Source of the DNA: Leptospirales bacterium
GTDB lineage: Bacteria; Spirochaetota; Leptospiria; Leptospirales; Leptonemataceae
Direction of reading: 5' to 3'
Assembly: GCA_019694685.1 (NCBI GenBank)
Contig: JAIBBM010000021.1
Coordinates: forward strand, 1-64,000
DNA: 64,000 nucleotides
A model generated the notes under the pieces. That model had not been told where the DNA came from, made no database searches, and worked only from the letters and a program-made list of their open reading frames with translations. This document shows, in pieces, positions 62,662 through 64,000 of the stretch (within the stretch, counting starts at the first letter, position 1; each line of letters opens with the position of its first letter). Both the position numbers and the translations under genes were made by a program.

Positions 62662-63519
62662 ATGGCAACACTACGATCAATGATTCCGGCTTTGCAACGC
62701 GTCCTCTTCTGGCTGTCTCTCGCCTCGGCACTCCTCGTAGGCCTCCTCTGGAACGCTCCGCTTCGAAACGCTCTGCTGGTTGTCGTGGCATCGCTACTGC
62801 TCGCGCGAAAGATTCTCGCGACCGTTGACAAGAAGAAGTTCGGCCTTGTAATGCGCGGTGTATTTCTGCTCGGTATGTGCTACCTTGGATTCTTCGCCAG
62901 GCCGGCGACACCTTTAGCGATGAGTGAGGTTCCGGCCTACCTGCAAAGCCAGCTTGCGTCAGTTCTGCTCGCACGCATGCAGGAGCTTGCGATCAGGGCT
63001 CAAGACCTCCGCACGGAAGTCTTTGGACTGTTCAGCGAAGACAATCTCAATTCCGCCTATAAGCAGGGGAATGACGCGTGGCAAAATGGCGAACGAGCGA
63101 TTAGCCTAAACCAGGTTCTGGAAGGACATCCACGACCTGTCATTCTTCTTCGCACTTCCACCAATTTCGATCAAGCTCTGACTGACGCACTCCATAAGAT
63201 GTCACTGAGTTCTCTCACAGCTCTGAACGTAGAGGTGGTGACGGCGCAGGCACGCAATTCTTCGATTGCCGAAGCAGGTTTCTCTCAGACTGGCCTCGCG
63301 GAGCAACAGAAAGATTTTGGCGATCTGAGGAATGCCGACTATCTCTATTCGGTGGTGGTGGAGCGCGCGAAGCTGTCTCCTGGATTTCGCATCGAGTCGA
63401 CCCTTCAAGAGGCGTTCTCTGGGACAGTGCGTAAACAGCTGCGCGCCTATGCGGCAACTGACGCCGAGTTGTACGACCTGCTTGCGCGCGGTCCCGGCGC
63501 GATGATGCGCGTGAACTAA
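62662..63519 (+). CDS. Membrane-anchored protein of unknown function
   Basis: 285 residues. Three hydrophobic segments in the first 85 residues (about 12-30, 33-50, 66-82) are followed by a soluble, mostly helical domain with QGNDAWQNGERAISLNQVL and LNVEVVTAQARNSSIAEAGF. No family recognised. GGAG eight bases before the ATG is a good ribosome site. Its stop overlaps the next gene's start by one base (TAATG), so the two are coupled. The 170 bases between it and the helicase gene hold nothing notable. Confidence 0.75.
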   Translation: MATLRSMIPALQRVLFWLSLASALLVGLLWNAPLRNALLVVVASLLLARKILATVDKKKFGLVMRGVFLLGMCYLGFFARPATPLAMSEVPAYLQSQLASVLLARMQELAIRAQDLRTEVFGLFSEDNLNSAYKQGNDAWQNGERAISLNQVLEGHPRPVILLRTSTNFDQALTDALHKMSLSSLTALNVEVVTAQARNSSIAEAGFSQTGLAEQQKDFGDLRNADYLYSVVVERAKLSPGFRIESTLQEAFSGTVRKQLRAYAATDAELYDLLARGPGAMMRVN

Positions 63520-64000
63520 TGGAGACACCTCACTCGGAGATTGCTCTGCATGATTTGGTTTGGGCGGAGCTGGGGCCAGGGAAAGTTGCCGTTTATGAGT
63601 CGGGCACAAGCCTGGTAGGATTCTATCGCTTCACATATCGCTCCGGAGTTCCAGACCTAACGGGGATGAAGGAAGTAATCCACCAGTGGAAAGACGACAG
63701 GGAAATCAGCGCGGCAGGAATCATCTTGACCGCGCCGACAAATCCGGAACACTCACTGGGAACCGTCCACAGGTTAGCTCAAGACTGGCAAGCGGCACAA
63801 AAGCCGCTGTATCTGATTGTGGATAAGCCAATCCTGTGGGTCTTGGAGCTGAACCGAATGGCTGAGGGTTTCGCGCTTCTCCAAATGGAAGGCCCACGGG
63901 AAATCATCTCCATGCCCGCACATGAGCCGCCCATCGTGACAGTACCTGCCACGCTTCCGGACGAAACGACGATCCAGCCGGAAACGGTGGAACAAAGAGC
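63519..64000 (+). CDS. Uncharacterised protein, cut by the window end
   Basis: An open frame from ATG 63519 to the last base, about 160 residues: METPHSEIALHDLVWAELGP at the start, then SLVGFYRFTYRSG, AAGIILTAPTNPEHSLGTVH, KPLYLIVDKPILWVLELNRM and a Pro/Thr-rich stretch at the end. The middle alternates hydrophobic strands and helices like an alpha/beta domain. No family recognised. It overlaps the previous stop by one base and so belongs to the same unit as the membrane protein. Confidence 0.7.
   Translation, partial: METPHSEIALHDLVWAELGPGKVAVYESGTSLVGFYRFTYRSGVPDLTGMKEVIHQWKDDREISAAGIILTAPTNPEHSLGTVHRLAQDWQAAQKPLYLIVDKPILWVLELNRMAEGFALLQMEGPREIISMPAHEPPIVTVPATLPDETTIQPETVEQR

Noticed and set aside
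1..64000. tRNA or rRNA genes, CRISPR arrays, insertion sequences, prophage genes
   Set aside because: No cloverleaf with a T-arm signature, no regularly spaced direct repeats, no transposase or integrase motifs and no terminal inverted repeats were found on reading both strands; the periodic repeats at 12620-13828 and 19660-20892 are coding propeller repeats.

Overview
The window (64 kb, roughly 50% GC) reads as chromosome of a spirochaete, most likely of the order Leptospirales (Leptonema/Turneriella-like). This placement is an inference. It rests on many lipoprotein signals with loose spirochaete-type lipoboxes, several 7TMR-DISM receptors and SpoIIE phosphatases, lipoprotein beta-propellers, and dense runs of genes overlapping by 4 bases (ATGA). 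No rRNA, tRNA, CRISPR array, transposase or phage structural gene was recognised.

Layout. 1-8.4 kb: the end of a 2-oxoacid:ferredoxin oxidoreductase beta subunit, then the minus-strand ribosomal/GTPase group rplU-prp ... rpmA-obg-proB, split by a 4.4 kb block (PilZ membrane protein, 7TM-SpoIIE-TPR receptor, SMI1/KNR4 protein, a secreted protein). 8.5-12.6 kb: an ankyrin-lipoprotein remnant, a MarR regulator with a clear operator before an O-methyltransferase, an ankyrin-repeat protein and a membrane protein. 12.6-16.7 kb: a compact six-gene minus-strand operon STAS-trpC-CBS-CPBP protease-DUF3332-beta-propeller. 16.7-29.5 kb: polA, a second propeller, a P-type ATPase, an S1-domain protein, PBP1A, a rhomboid pseudoprotease, a cytochrome P460-like protein and a Cys-rich secreted protein. 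29.7-31.1 kb: a Spy/CnrX-like sensor, an ECF sigma factor and a short membrane protein, all overlapping. 32.1-35.9 kb: GH42 beta-galactosidase, small membrane protein and SSS symporter. 35.9-42.2 kb: RCC1 protein, bufferin-like metallophore with a DUF2231 partner, 7TM chemoreceptor and two alpha/beta hydrolases. 42.3-48.9 kb: plus-strand signalling group (HAD phosphatase, FIST, PAS-GGDEF-EAL, M15-like peptidase, CHASE-PAS-HATPase). 48.9-59.3 kb: a long minus-strand operon (TPR-like protein, SpoIIE phosphatase, fumC, two lipoproteins, ABC1 kinase, HEAT protein, acyltransferase). 59.3-60.0 kb: a divergent second acyltransferase.

From about 60.0 kb to the end the character changes: a headless XRE-type HTH fragment, a NERD nuclease-UvrD helicase fusion, a membrane protein and an open-ended gene. 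This looks like an accessory, possibly defence-related, island and is the best candidate here for an undescribed system.

Functional theme: partner-switching and second-messenger signalling is dense. There are two membrane SpoIIE phosphatases, one STAS antagonist, one RsbW-like ATPase fused to a receptor, one PilZ and one GGDEF-EAL protein. They could form one network, but nothing in the sequence proves the pairings.
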